Shown: positions 24,435 through 32,701, numbered from the stretch's first letter. The stretch: 37,318 bases of DNA from Saprospiraceae bacterium (GCA_028285085.1 JANQQI010000062.1:1-37318); one strand, 5' to 3'. Numbers and translations are program-made. Notes: generated by a model from the sequence alone, not told the origin.

Positions 24435-27134
24435 ATGAAATATTTACCCCCTTTGCTTTATGTTGTATGCCTATGTTTGCTGAGTTTTGGTAGCTACGCT
24501 CAGCAAAATGAAAATTGTTTTATTAATGACTGTAATACCAATGCACTCGATGTGAGTACCGGAGTGGATCACAATACGGGTACCTTGTATAACGACACCG
24601 ACCCGGCTACTGATCAGGATGCCTTTTGGCAACTTATAAACGCGCCCGCTACCCAGAACGTCAATTTTGGCCCCGCTTGGGTAATCGAAGCTAATCCAGC
24701 CTGGACGACGACTTCATCTTCACAGTGGATTTCGGCTTTTAATGTTGACAACTTAAATGTGGATAATGATCCACCAGAAAATCCATATACTTTTCAGCGT
24801 TGCTTTTGCGTCTGTGAAGATACGGAGCTAACTTTTGATATGGTGGTCTATGCGGATGATCAGGTAGCAGATATCTGGTTGGACGGAACGATGTTGATTC
24901 CCACACCCGCTTATACTGTAGGATCGACTGCTCACTTTACGAATGGTGTGCCAGTACAAGTAACGGTCCCCGTTACGGCCGGTGAACACTGCCTAAGTAT
25001 CGACGTGCGCAACCGCAGTGGAGTGGCGATGGGCTTAATGGTGACTGGTAGAGTGATTGGTGCCAATTTGTTGACTTCTCAGTGCTGTGATAATTCAGGT
25101 AGTATCTGTGGGTTTAAATTTGAAGATACCAACCAAAATGGCGTTTGGGATCCGGGTGAATCTCCAATCGAGAATTGGACGATTGAGGTCTCTGGCCCGG
25201 GTGGCACCTTCACTCAGCAGACAGATGAAAATGGAAACTACTGCTTCAATGGTTTAGCGCCTGGTAATTATACTGTATCAGAGGTCAACCAGACGGGTTG
25301 GATTCAATCTTTCCCGACTAGCCCTAGTTTCTACCCCATTACGCTTGGTCCAAATGAAGTGGTATCCGGAGCCAATTTCGGTAATTACTTTGATGAAGGT
25401 TGTGTAGCCGATGAATGTAATACGAATGTGCTGGATGTAAGCACCGGCGTAGACCATAATACTGGTTCACTTTATCCGGCTACTGATCCGGCTACGGCAC
25501 AAGATGCTTTCTGGCAATTGACCAATGCACCAGCTTCACAAACTGTGAATTTTGGGCCAGCTTGGGTGATTGACAATAATCCAGCTTGGACGACAACACC
25601 AACGTCAGAATGGATTTCAGCTTTCAATGTTGATAACCTAAATGCGGACAACGATCCGCCGGAGAATCCATATACTTTCCAACGTTGCTTCTGTGTTTGT
25701 GAAGATACGGAGCTGACTTTCGATATGATGGTCTATGCGGATGATCAAGTGGCCGATATCTGGCTAGATGGTGGCCTCCTTATTCCCACCCCCGCTTATA
25801 CGGTAGGTTCAACGGCGCATTTCACCTCTGGAATTCCAGTAAATGTTACTGTTCCGGTTACTGCCGGTGAGCATTGTATGAGCATTGACATTCGAAATCG
25901 CAGTGGTGTGGCGATGGGCTTGATGGTGACTGGAAACGTTTTGGGTGCGAATCTGCTGACCTCGGTTTGTTGTAACCCGGGAAGTAGTGTTTGTGGTTTC
26001 AAATTCAATGATTCAAACCAAAACGGTGTTTGGGATGCGGGTGAATCTGCACTTGAAAACTGGACGATTCAAATCACTGGTCCTGGTGGCACCTTCACTC
26101 AGCAAACAGATGAAAATGGAAACTACTGTTTCAATGGATTACCAGCTGGTAATTACACGGTATCTGAGGTGAATCAACCGGGTTGGACCCAATCTTTCCC
26201 AACGGGTTCTGGTACACATTCAGTTACGCTTGGTACTAATGAAGTTGCTTCGGATATTAACTTCGGTAACTACGAACCTCAACCCGAGCCTTGTGATCTG
26301 AAAGCACGCTACAAAATCAGAGCACTTGAAGGTTGTTATCTAGAGCTGCTGGATATTTCTTTCTTGAGTAGCGGAGATATTGTTTGTACGGAATGGGACT
26401 TCGGTGATGGCACCACTACAACTGGCGGACCTAATGTCAACCATTATTACACTGCGCCAGGTGTCTACGATGTTTGTCTGACCGTATTAGCGATTGTGGA
26501 CGGTGAATGCTGCGAAGATCGCTACTGCCAGAAGATTGTGGTCGAAGGTTGTGAACCCGAACCTTGTAAAATCCGAGTAGATTTCGATCATTGGAATCAA
26601 GGCTGCTTGTTTACCTTTGATGGTACGATTATTACTGCAAATCGAGATATCGATGTATGGTATTGGGACTTCGGTGACGGTACAACTGGTAATGGTCAGC
26701 AGGTGAATCACGTTTACAGCCCGGGTTCTTACGTTGTTTGCTTGACGGCGATCGTGAAATCTGAGGAAGAAGGCTGCTGCATAGATCGTATTTGCAAGGA
26801 AATCTTCGTTGAAGATTGTCCACAATTTGATCAAAATCAGCCCGATGCCTTAGAAGAGCAGGATCAAGGCTTTAATAGCAACGCACCGGCAACTATGCCG
26901 ATTCAGTTGTATCCTAATCCGGCAACCGATGTGCTGCACCTCAAAACTCAGCTAAGCGGTACGTATCAAATTACGATATTCAATACTGCCGGTGAGCAGG
27001 TTTACAGCCAATCCGCTAATCAACCTCTGATGCAACTCAGTCTGCAAAAGATGGGATTAAGTGCTGGTGTTTATGTGATTGAATTAGATAATGGTACACA
27101 GCGACTACGTGAGAAATTTGCTTTCCAGAAGTAA
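24435..27134 (+). CDS. T9SS-secreted multidomain protein with internal duplication
   Basis: An 899-residue secreted protein. Residues 1-22 are the signal peptide. Residues 28-322 and 323-~613 are two copies, roughly 80% identical by eye, of a module made of a ~195-residue Cys-rich part (CFCVCED, V-Y-A-D-D-Q-V-A-D-I-W-L-D-G, which recalls a carbohydrate-binding jelly roll) and an SdrD-B-like domain (I-C-G-F-K-F-E-D-T-N-Q-N-G-V-W-D-P-G-E-S). Residues ~618-710 and ~710-805 are two PKD domains, each with W-D-F-G-D-G-T-T and extra cysteines. The end, ~820-899, is a T9SS sorting domain (L-Y-P-N-P-A-T-D-V-L, G-V-Y-V-I-E-L). It is probably surface-anchored or released and may bind glycans or other cells. 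It ends in a strong terminator and precedes an ECF sigma operon. Confidence 0.88.
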   Translation: MKYLPPLLYVVCLCLLSFGSYAQQNENCFINDCNTNALDVSTGVDHNTGTLYNDTDPATDQDAFWQLINAPATQNVNFGPAWVIEANPAWTTTSSSQWISAFNVDNLNVDNDPPENPYTFQRCFCVCEDTELTFDMVVYADDQVADIWLDGTMLIPTPAYTVGSTAHFTNGVPVQVTVPVTAGEHCLSIDVRNRSGVAMGLMVTGRVIGANLLTSQCCDNSGSICGFKFEDTNQNGVWDPGESPIENWTIEVSGPGGTFTQQTDENGNYCFNGLAPGNYTVSEVNQTGWIQSFPTSPSFYPITLGPNEVVSGANFGNYFDEGCVADECNTNVLDVSTGVDHNTGSLYPATDPATAQDAFWQLTNAPASQTVNFGPAWVIDNNPAWTTTPTSEWISAFNVDNLNADNDPPENPYTFQRCFCVCEDTELTFDMMVYADDQVADIWLDGGLLIPTPAYTVGSTAHFTSGIPVNVTVPVTAGEHCMSIDIRNRSGVAMGLMVTGNVLGANLLTSVCCNPGSSVCGFKFNDSNQNGVWDAGESALENWTIQITGPGGTFTQQTDENGNYCFNGLPAGNYTVSEVNQPGWTQSFPTGSGTHSVTLGTNEVASDINFGNYEPQPEPCDLKARYKIRALEGCYLELLDISFLSSGDIVCTEWDFGDGTTTTGGPNVNHYYTAPGVYDVCLTVLAIVDGECCEDRYCQKIVVEGCEPEPCKIRVDFDHWNQGCLFTFDGTIITANRDIDVWYWDFGDGTTGNGQQVNHVYSPGSYVVCLTAIVKSEEEGCCIDRICKEIFVEDCPQFDQNQPDALEEQDQGFNSNAPATMPIQLYPNPATDVLHLKTQLSGTYQITIFNTAGEQVYSQSANQPLMQLSLQKMGLSAGVYVIELDNGTQRLREKFAFQK
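24516..25400 (+). repeat. tandem coding repeat, unit 1 (885 bp)
   Basis: The first copy of a 295-residue module within the T9SS protein, beginning at Cys28. It is in register with unit 2 without a gap at its joint. Long stretches of protein are identical, while the DNA differs at many third positions. Confidence 0.9.
25401..26273 (+). repeat. tandem coding repeat, unit 2
   Basis: The second copy, beginning at Cys323 and ending at the F-G-N-Y that also closes unit 1. It has the same domain order as unit 1. Differences cluster in the first ten residues and around the end of the SdrD-B-like domain. Confidence 0.9.
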
Positions 27135-27164
27135 TTTTCTAGTTCATACCTTATAAATAATATG

Positions 27165-27200
27165 GGGATTAGGAGCCAAGCTCCTAATCCCTGTTGTTTT
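27165..27200 (+). terminator. terminator of the T9SS protein gene
   Basis: A perfect 12-bp stem, arms 27165-27176 and 27180-27191, with a tight CAA loop, followed by TGTTGTTTTTGTG. It lies 30 bases after the stop, so the sigma operon downstream needs its own promoter. Confidence 0.88.
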
Positions 27201-27413
27201 TGTGTCATGTGGATCGTCGAAGTGATTACAAAAGCATATGACAAGTTTGCCCATAAAGGCCTAAGAATGGACGAATAGGGCTTAAATTTTGCGGTCTTAG
27301 AGCGATATCTCGTTCAAATACATTCATATTTCATTAAAAAAGTTTAGAAGGGCTTAAACCTTTCGACTTATCTTACGTCCAAACCAATACATCAGCAATT
27401 GTCGTCATCGAAT

Positions 27414-27968
27414 ATGGAAATCAGCGATCAGCAGATACTGAGCCTGTTACAAAACGAAGCAAGCTACGAAAGAGGCTTCCGTCAATTGATGTCCAAGTAC
27501 CAGGAACGCTTGTACTGGCACATCCGACGGGTGGTCTTCGAGCACGATGACGCTAACGATGTGATCCAAAACACCTTTATAAAAGTATATCGGAGTATTG
27601 ATCGTTTTGAGCAAAAATCAAAATTGTACACCTGGTTGTATCGAATTGCAACCAACGAAGCGATCACCTTTTTGAATAAGAAAAAGCGAAATGCCGCCGC
27701 TTCTATCGACGATGAAGCCAGCTTTCTGAGCAATCAACTCGAAGCGGATAGTTACTTCGATGGCGATGTGGCACAGCGCAGATTGCAAAAGGCCATTGCC
27801 CGGCTCCCCGAAAAGCAACGCTTGGTCTTCAATCTCCGCTATTTCGAAGAAATGACCTATCAGGATATCAGTGATGTCCTAGATACATCGGTAGGGGCAC
27901 TTAAGGCCTCTTACCATCATGCGGTCAAGAAAATTGAACATTATTTTCGAGAAGTGGCTTCTGAGTAG
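27414..27968 (+). CDS. ECF RNA polymerase sigma factor
   Basis: A 184-residue ECF sigma factor. The ATG at 27414 is chosen over an in-frame TTG at 27399. Region 2 (about 15-85) has Y-Q-E-R-L-Y-W-H-I-R-R-V-V and D-D-A-N-D-V-I-Q-N-T-F-I-K-V, then L-Y-T-W-L-Y-R-I-A-T-N-E-A. Region 4 (about 125-180) has R-L-P-E-K-Q-R-L-V-F-N-L-R-Y-F and M-T-Y-Q-D-I-S-D-V-L-D-T-S-V-G-A-L-K-A-S-Y-H-H-A. It resembles the SigW-like ECFs of Bacteroidota that sit before a short membrane anti-sigma gene and a periplasmic sensor gene, as found here. It is 24 bases upstream of the anti-sigma gene. Confidence 0.94.
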   Translation: MEISDQQILSLLQNEASYERGFRQLMSKYQERLYWHIRRVVFEHDDANDVIQNTFIKVYRSIDRFEQKSKLYTWLYRIATNEAITFLNKKKRNAAASIDDEASFLSNQLEADSYFDGDVAQRRLQKAIARLPEKQRLVFNLRYFEEMTYQDISDVLDTSVGALKASYHHAVKKIEHYFREVASE

Positions 27969-27992
27969 CTTTTCGAGACAAGTATAATTATT

Positions 27993-28496
27993 ATGAAAAA
28001 GGAAAGAAAAGATGATATCCAAAAGGAGTTACGCGAGATTTCGCCCTTCTTAGCCGATTTGAAAAAAACGGAAGGCGGATTCAAGGTTCCTAAGGATTAT
28101 TTCGAACAATTACCCGAGCAAATCATGGAGCGGGTGCAGCCAGGAAGAACAGTTACTACCGAACCTGCTGCTCAACCGAGCTGGTGGGATAGAACCCTGA
28201 ATTCGCTAGCCTTATTGCTTCAGCCTCGGTACGCTACAGCTCTGGCAGCTATCGCGCTCTTACTCGTAGCGGTTTGGATTTGGCAAAAACCGAGCCCTTC
28301 TACTCCAGAGCTCGCCTCTAATAATAATGATTCCTTAATGGAATTTATTGAGGACAATATAGATGAATACGAAGCCGATTATTTAATAAGTGTGATTGAA
28401 ACCGGCGACGACAATGAAGAGGAAACGACCGTTACGCCGCTACTCGATGTCATTATCGATGATTTGGATGATACCGAATTAGAAGAACTTTTATAG
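27993..28496 (+). CDS. anti-sigma-factor-like membrane protein
   Basis: A 167-residue protein between the sigma factor and the periplasmic sensor. The cytoplasmic N-terminal part has the F-K-V-P-K-D-Y-F-E-Q-L-P-E-Q-I-M-E-R-V motif typical of Bacteroidota anti-sigma proteins. One membrane helix lies at about 73-91 (ATALAAIALLLVAVWIW). The C-terminal ~70 residues are periplasmic and strongly acidic (LMEFIEDNIDEYEADYL, IDDLDDTELEELL). It should bind and hold the sigma factor until an envelope signal arrives. It lacks a zinc (HxxxCxxC) anti-sigma motif. Assignment rests on gene order, topology and the motif. Confidence 0.82.
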   Translation: MKKERKDDIQKELREISPFLADLKKTEGGFKVPKDYFEQLPEQIMERVQPGRTVTTEPAAQPSWWDRTLNSLALLLQPRYATALAAIALLLVAVWIWQKPSPSTPELASNNNDSLMEFIEDNIDEYEADYLISVIETGDDNEEETTVTPLLDVIIDDLDDTELEELL

Positions 28497-28556
28497 GATC
28501 ATATCATGTGATTGTTCCCCGAACATATTTCAAAAAATAAAAACCACAGAAGAATA

Positions 28557-28994
28557 ATGAGAAAAATAATTTTGATGTCCCTGGTTGTGCTGATAGCACT
28601 TGCTGCGCAAGCCCAGCGACCGGACAATCCCCGAGTTAAAGAAATGCGCAAGGAGTTTTATAAAAAGGAACTACAGTTTACCGCACAAGAGGAGAACGAT
28701 TTCTGGCGCATCTACGATGAATACAAAGCAGAGGAAGAAAAGCTTAATGAGCAATTTAATTCCGATGCGAAAATCGAGCTGATGAACGATGACCAGGCCC
28801 GTGCCCACATCTTAGAAATGCTGGATATGGAAGCGGAAAAGGCCGTGCTCAAGCGAAAATATACCGAACGATTGATGGAGGTACTACCTGTCCGTAAGGT
28901 AGCGATGGTGCCACGTACCGAACGAAAATTCAAACGCCAGCTACTGAATAAAGTCAAAGATCGCCGTCGCGATCGGATGCGAAAAAGAAATTAA
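28557..28994 (+). CDS. Spy/CpxP-like periplasmic sensor of the sigma operon
   Basis: A 145-residue exported protein, third in the sigma operon. A TTG start at 28512 is possible, but the ATG at 28557 gives a clean signal peptide (MRKIILMSLVVLIALAAQAQ). The mature part is helical and highly charged; F-Y-K-K-E-L-Q-F-T-A-Q-E-E-N-D-F-W-R-I-Y-D-E-Y fits the Bacteroidota family called sensors of ECF-type sigma factors, related in shape to Spy/CpxP chaperones. The C-terminus is Lys/Arg-rich (VKDRRRDRMRKRN) and could contact the acidic tail of the anti-sigma neighbour; this last point is inference. A hairpin with a T run follows at 29029-29070. Confidence 0.82.
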   Translation: MRKIILMSLVVLIALAAQAQRPDNPRVKEMRKEFYKKELQFTAQEENDFWRIYDEYKAEEEKLNEQFNSDAKIELMNDDQARAHILEMLDMEAEKAVLKRKYTERLMEVLPVRKVAMVPRTERKFKRQLLNKVKDRRRDRMRKRN

Positions 28995-29009
28995 ACGCCC
29001 GAATTTTTC

Positions 29010-29017
29010 TACCTTTG
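29010..29017 (+). promoter_or_regulatory. -7 box upstream of the EamA gene
   Basis: TACCTTTG is an exact TAnnTTTG. The predicted start near 29024 lies immediately before the hairpin at 29029-29062, so a transcript from here would begin with a terminator-like stem. No good -33 TTG is visible. Confidence 0.4.
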
Positions 29018-29028
29018 CGTAGCTGATT

Positions 29029-29070
29029 GAAGCTACCCTGGCCGTACGTCTGGGGTAGCTTCCTTTTTTC
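29029..29070 (+). terminator. hairpin with T tract before the EamA gene
   Basis: A perfect 10-bp stem, arms 29029-29038 and 29053-29062, with a 14-base loop, followed by CTTTTTTC. It ends three bases before the EamA ATG at 29074. It can terminate the sigma operon; because a -7 box precedes it, it could also attenuate EamA expression. Confidence 0.75.
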
Positions 29071-29073
29071 AAT

Positions 29074-29982
29074 ATGAACGCTACGCTCAAAGCCCACATA
29101 GCCTTATTCTCGGTTGCGCTGATCTACGGGGCAAATTATACTATTGCCAAAGAAGTTCTGGATCAGGAATACCTCCAGCCTTTCGGATTTATCTTACTCC
29201 GGGTCGTAGCCGGCGTCCTTTGTTTTACCCTGTTGCATCGCTTATGGGTAAAGGAGAAAGTGCAGCGTAAGGACTGGCTGCGTCTCGTGCTCTGTAGTAT
29301 CTTTGGTGTAGCGATCAACCAGATGATGTTTTTTAAAGGCTTAAAGCTTACCCAGCCGATTAATGCCTCTTTGATTATGACTACAACTCCAATCTTAGTC
29401 TTGGTTGCTAGTGCATTGTTGATCGGCGAGCGGATCACCACCCGCAAGATCATTGGCATAGCCATCGGGGCTTGTGGGGCTATTTTGCTAATCGCCTATG
29501 GACAACGTGTGCAATTCCGCTCCGATCAATGGCTTGGTGACCTTTTCATTTGTATCAATGCCAGCTCTTACGGCATTTATCTGGTGCTTGTGCGTTCCTT
29601 GATGCGCAACTACCATCCGATTACGGTAGTTCGTTGGGTGTTCACTTTTGGGTGCTTAATCGTACTTCCTTTTGGCTGGTACGAACTAGGCGATGTAGAT
29701 TGGGCTGGGTTTCCCAACTCGATCTGGGTAGCCATTGCCTATGTACTGATTTTTACGACTGTATTGGCTTATCTCCTCAATGCTTACGCGCTTACTGCCT
29801 TGCAACCCTCCGTCGTCAGCATGTATATTTATTTGCAACCCGTATTGGCGGGTACCATTGCGATCTTATTGGGTAAAGATGAAATGGTTCCGCTTAAATT
29901 CCTTTCGGCAGCTTTGATCTTTTTAGGGGTCTATTTAGTCAGCTCAAAGCCTCGGAAGTTGTCAAAAAATGTCACAAATTAA
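29074..29982 (+). CDS. EamA/DMT family transporter
   Basis: A 302-residue inner-membrane protein with ten predicted helices in two EamA repeats, about 5-140 and 152-295. Family marks include S-V-A-L-I-Y-G-A-N-Y-T-I-A-K, R-V-V-A-G-V, a helix-4 T-Q-P-I-N-A-S-L-I-M-T-T-T-P-I, G-E-R-I-T-T-R-K-I-I-G-I-A-I-G-A-C-G, and in the second repeat L-Q-P-S-V-V-S-M-Y-I-Y-L-Q-P-V-L-A. Such proteins export amino acids, nucleobases or other metabolites; the substrate is not predictable. The ATG lies directly after a terminator-like hairpin. It stands alone; 270 AT-rich bases follow. Confidence 0.93.
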   Translation: MNATLKAHIALFSVALIYGANYTIAKEVLDQEYLQPFGFILLRVVAGVLCFTLLHRLWVKEKVQRKDWLRLVLCSIFGVAINQMMFFKGLKLTQPINASLIMTTTPILVLVASALLIGERITTRKIIGIAIGACGAILLIAYGQRVQFRSDQWLGDLFICINASSYGIYLVLVRSLMRNYHPITVVRWVFTFGCLIVLPFGWYELGDVDWAGFPNSIWVAIAYVLIFTTVLAYLLNAYALTALQPSVVSMYIYLQPVLAGTIAILLGKDEMVPLKFLSAALIFLGVYLVSSKPRKLSKNVTN

Positions 29983-29997
29983 CAAGGTGATGGGCAG

Positions 29998-30026
29998 GTT
30001 TTTATCGATAAAACTGCTTTTTAATC
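29998..30026 (+). terminator. weak AT-rich terminator-like palindrome
   Basis: A perfect 14-base palindrome, TTTTATCGATAAAA, at 30000-30013, with CAG/CTG flanks and then CTTTTTAAT. It lies 17 bases after the EamA stop and may help end that transcript; the AT-rich stem is weak. Confidence 0.35.
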
Positions 30027-30252
30027 AAGGAGTTAGCTATTCTTGACTACCCATAATTTAATGCTATGTGTTATCAGGTGTAAACTAAACATTTACGCAA
30101 GGGGATATTTTTCAATTTTATGATAATTTTTTTTGTAAAAAATTGATTTTCAGCTATTTGTGTAGTTTTTGGAAATGATAAAAATAATTTTATTCATTTA
30201 GTTAAAATCCAGTTTTTTTGCTACTGAATAGGCTTTTCTTTGAAGCTTTTTT

Positions 30253-31698
30253 ATGTATATTGAGCCTGAAACACAACTAAACATATCCATGGAGAAGCAA
30301 ACCCCTGGTAGTAACCAAACACTATTGACGCTAGTTTCTGAGTATGAGGCTATGTCACAAAAGGGAACGGTAGGTTTTTATGAGGAAACGGTATTTTCAA
30401 CCCTCTTTACGTACTATTTCGAAGAAGAACAATTTGAGGATGCACTCATGGTCATTGAGTACGCCTTAGCTCAACATCCCTATTCAATCGATTTTTATTC
30501 TAAAAAAGCGCAATTGCTTTTAGAAATGAAACGTGAGATTGAAGCCCTTCAATGTTTAGATAAAGCCCTTACTTATGCCCCTTCCGAGTTTTTGATTCAA
30601 TTGCTGCGAGTAGAGGCTTTAGGTGCTATTGGCTATATCGAGGATGCGTACTTGCTGCTTAATGAGCTAGAAGAAGGGGCCGATCAAAAAGAAATTAGTG
30701 ATTTATATCTTAGTCGGGCGATGCTCTACGAACAACAAGAGCGCTTTGAGGATATGTTTTATGCGCTCCGTCGTTCCATTTTGGCAAACCCTGATAATTC
30801 GGATACCCTGACGCGCATTTGGTTTAGTGTTGAAATGGGGCAATTGCACAAAGAGAGTATTGAATTGCACCATCGCTTGATAGATATTAATGCTTACAAT
30901 TACGTTGCGTGGTATAATCTCGGCTACGCCTACTCGGCGCTGGAAGATCATAAAAATGCCTGTGATGCTTTTGAGTATGCTTATTTAATTAACGAAGAAT
31001 TTGAATTTGCCTACCGGCATTGCGCTGATGCTTGCATCAAAACGCAGCAATACGAACGGGCTTTACGTTGCTTTGAAGATGCGATGGAGCATGTTAGCCC
31101 AGATGCAGACTTTCGGGTAAAAATGGGTTTTTGCTATGAGTCACTGGATAATTTGATACAGGCAAAATCCATGTACCTCAAAGCGATTAAGTTAGATCCT
31201 GAGTTTGATTGTGCGTATTACCGCATCGCTGAATGCTTTATGCAGGAAGAATGCTGGGAATCTGCCATCGGTGCTTACCAAAGCGCAGTTCGCTTCGCGC
31301 CAAAACAGGAGGAATACCTAGCGGCGCTGGCTCACGCCTACTACCAAGTCGAAGAAGACGAGCAAGCTAATGAATATTATCGCAAAGCCATCGAGGCTGC
31401 TCCCGAAAGTGCGGAGTACTGGGTGCAATATGCTACCTTTTTATTAGATACAGGCGAGTACAACGCTGCACTTGAAATGATTGAGGAAGGAGGGCTGTAT
31501 GTCCCCGAGCAAGCATTAGTGTATTGTCGGGTGGCTTGTTTACTGTGCCTCGGGCAGCGGCAAGAAGGTTTGCTAACGCTGAGTGAAGCGCTGGCCGAAA
31601 ATTTCGATGGCATCGATCAATTATTCGAATTGGTGCCTCACCTGCACGAAGATCCTGGTGTGATTCGCTTGATTGGCATCTATCAGCCTAGGCAATAG
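30253..31698 (+). CDS. tetratricopeptide repeat protein
   Basis: A 481-residue soluble protein made of TPR units over most of its length, about ten to twelve repeats. The clearest units run from residue ~215 to ~420, e.g. A-W-Y-N-L-G-Y-A-Y-S-A-L-E, V-K-M-G-F-C-Y-E-S-L-D, A-Y-Y-R-I-A-E-C-F-M, and Y-W-V-Q-Y-A-T-F-L-L-D-T-G-E-Y-N-A-A-L. No signal peptide or membrane helix is seen, so it is probably a cytoplasmic scaffold; partners are unknown. It is acidic and rich in Tyr/Cys for a TPR protein. The ATG at 30289 (residue 13) is an alternative start. A hairpin terminator follows at 31763-31788. Similar proteins are common in Bacteroidota. Confidence 0.9.
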   Translation: MYIEPETQLNISMEKQTPGSNQTLLTLVSEYEAMSQKGTVGFYEETVFSTLFTYYFEEEQFEDALMVIEYALAQHPYSIDFYSKKAQLLLEMKREIEALQCLDKALTYAPSEFLIQLLRVEALGAIGYIEDAYLLLNELEEGADQKEISDLYLSRAMLYEQQERFEDMFYALRRSILANPDNSDTLTRIWFSVEMGQLHKESIELHHRLIDINAYNYVAWYNLGYAYSALEDHKNACDAFEYAYLINEEFEFAYRHCADACIKTQQYERALRCFEDAMEHVSPDADFRVKMGFCYESLDNLIQAKSMYLKAIKLDPEFDCAYYRIAECFMQEECWESAIGAYQSAVRFAPKQEEYLAALAHAYYQVEEDEQANEYYRKAIEAAPESAEYWVQYATFLLDTGEYNAALEMIEEGGLYVPEQALVYCRVACLLCLGQRQEGLLTLSEALAENFDGIDQLFELVPHLHEDPGVIRLIGIYQPRQ

Positions 31699-31762
31699 GC
31701 ATCCTGCTTAGATTTTATTTAGATACTTCTATATTACTTCTACTCAAATTATTTTAATTAGG

Positions 31763-31795
31763 AAATGGTTGCCCCCGGGTGGCCATTTTCTGATT
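31763..31795 (+). terminator. terminator of the TPR gene
   Basis: A 12-pair stem, arms 31763-31774 and 31777-31788, with three G-U pairs and a CC loop, followed by TCTGATTTT. It is 64 bases after the TPR stop. The pairing is imperfect and the T run is interrupted. Confidence 0.5.
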
Positions 31796-31807
31796 TTGCA
31801 CCATGGC

Positions 31808-31815
31808 TAACTTTG
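31808..31815 (+). promoter_or_regulatory. -7 box upstream of the M48-like lipoprotein gene
   Basis: TAACTTTG is an exact TAnnTTTG. The predicted start near 31822 would give a leader of about 70 bases. No convincing -33 TTG lies at the right distance. Confidence 0.35.
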
Positions 31816-31890
31816 GGTGGCATATTTTTTGCCCTTTTGTAAGCTACCTTCCCCTCTTTTTGTCCCCTCCGAACGCTATAAATCCCATGT

Positions 31891-32697
31891 ATGAAAGCCA
31901 TCTATACCTTTAGCCTGTACCTGCTGGGCATTCTGGTCCTATTATATACTGGTTGTAAACAGCCGGAAGATCAAATTATCCACATTAGCAAGGATGAGTA
32001 TTCTGTAGAGGATCAACAAAAGATCGGGCAAAACCTGCAGCGCTTGATTAACGCCAACAGTGATTATTTCCAGATTCTCGATCGCGATGCCTATAGTGAG
32101 GTATACAGCTATATTCAAACGCTTTGGCAAAGTCAGGTAAATACGCAGGCTGTAGGTCGAAGAGATAGCCTGGCTTGGGAAGTTACCGTATTACACGACG
32201 ATGAGATGGAATTGGCTTACATCTTACCAGGAGGTAAGTTCTTTGTTTCGACGGGCTTGCTTCATTTTCTGGAAGGAGAAAACGAGCTGGTCAGCTTGAT
32301 GGCCTACGCGATTTATTTCGTGGAGACAAATACAATGGTCGAATACATGAAAGCGGAATACGGCGAGTTGTTGCTGGGAGACATCCTGCTGGACAAAGAC
32401 AACGAAGAAATTAGAGCACTGACAGAAACCGTCTCATCTATAGCTTTTGACCCGGAAATTGTCAAGGCTGCGGATGCTTTTGCACAAGCGTTGATTTGCC
32501 CCTTTCAATATGATGCACTAGGGTTGAAGCAATTTATTGATAAAGCAATGCAACAGAATGTACCACCGGATTGGATTGAGAAACACCCCGTGGACAATGA
32601 GCGCCTGGAGTTAATCACAAACAATGCCAGCAACTGTGGGGTGGAAGAACCGACCTTCAGTGATCGGTACAACTTCTATAAAGATCAGCTCCCTTAG
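31891..32697 (+). CDS. M48 peptidase-like lipoprotein lacking the zinc motif
   Basis: A 268-residue predicted lipoprotein, with lipobox L-Y-T-G-C (Cys22). The middle reads like an M48 (BepA/LoiP/Ste24-type) peptidase: L-P-G-G-K-F-F-V-S-T-G-L-L (112-124) and E-N-E-L-V-S-L-M-A (130-138) match the stretch just before HExxH. At the zinc site it has Y139-A-I-Y-F143 instead of H-E-x-x-H, so both histidines and the catalytic Glu are lost. The later A-A-D-A-F-A-Q-A-L helix keeps the AD but not the upstream Glu ligand, while the terminal K-H-P-V-D-N-E-R-L, equivalent to the family's HPxxxxR, is kept. It is probably a non-catalytic envelope protein. It ends 4 bases before the convergent ppgK gene. Confidence 0.72.
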   Translation: MKAIYTFSLYLLGILVLLYTGCKQPEDQIIHISKDEYSVEDQQKIGQNLQRLINANSDYFQILDRDAYSEVYSYIQTLWQSQVNTQAVGRRDSLAWEVTVLHDDEMELAYILPGGKFFVSTGLLHFLEGENELVSLMAYAIYFVETNTMVEYMKAEYGELLLGDILLDKDNEEIRALTETVSSIAFDPEIVKAADAFAQALICPFQYDALGLKQFIDKAMQQNVPPDWIEKHPVDNERLELITNNASNCGVEEPTFSDRYNFYKDQLP

Positions 32698-32701
32698 TGG
32701 A

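Noticed and set aside
24435-29000. Signs of horizontal transfer around the duplicated T9SS gene
   Set aside because: No integrase, tRNA, attachment repeat or clear shift of base composition was seen; duplication within the gene is enough to explain its structure.
30000-30250. Very AT-rich region as a possible origin or insertion scar
   Set aside because: There are no DnaA-box clusters, direct repeats or terminal inverted repeats; it looks like an ordinary AT-rich intergenic region.
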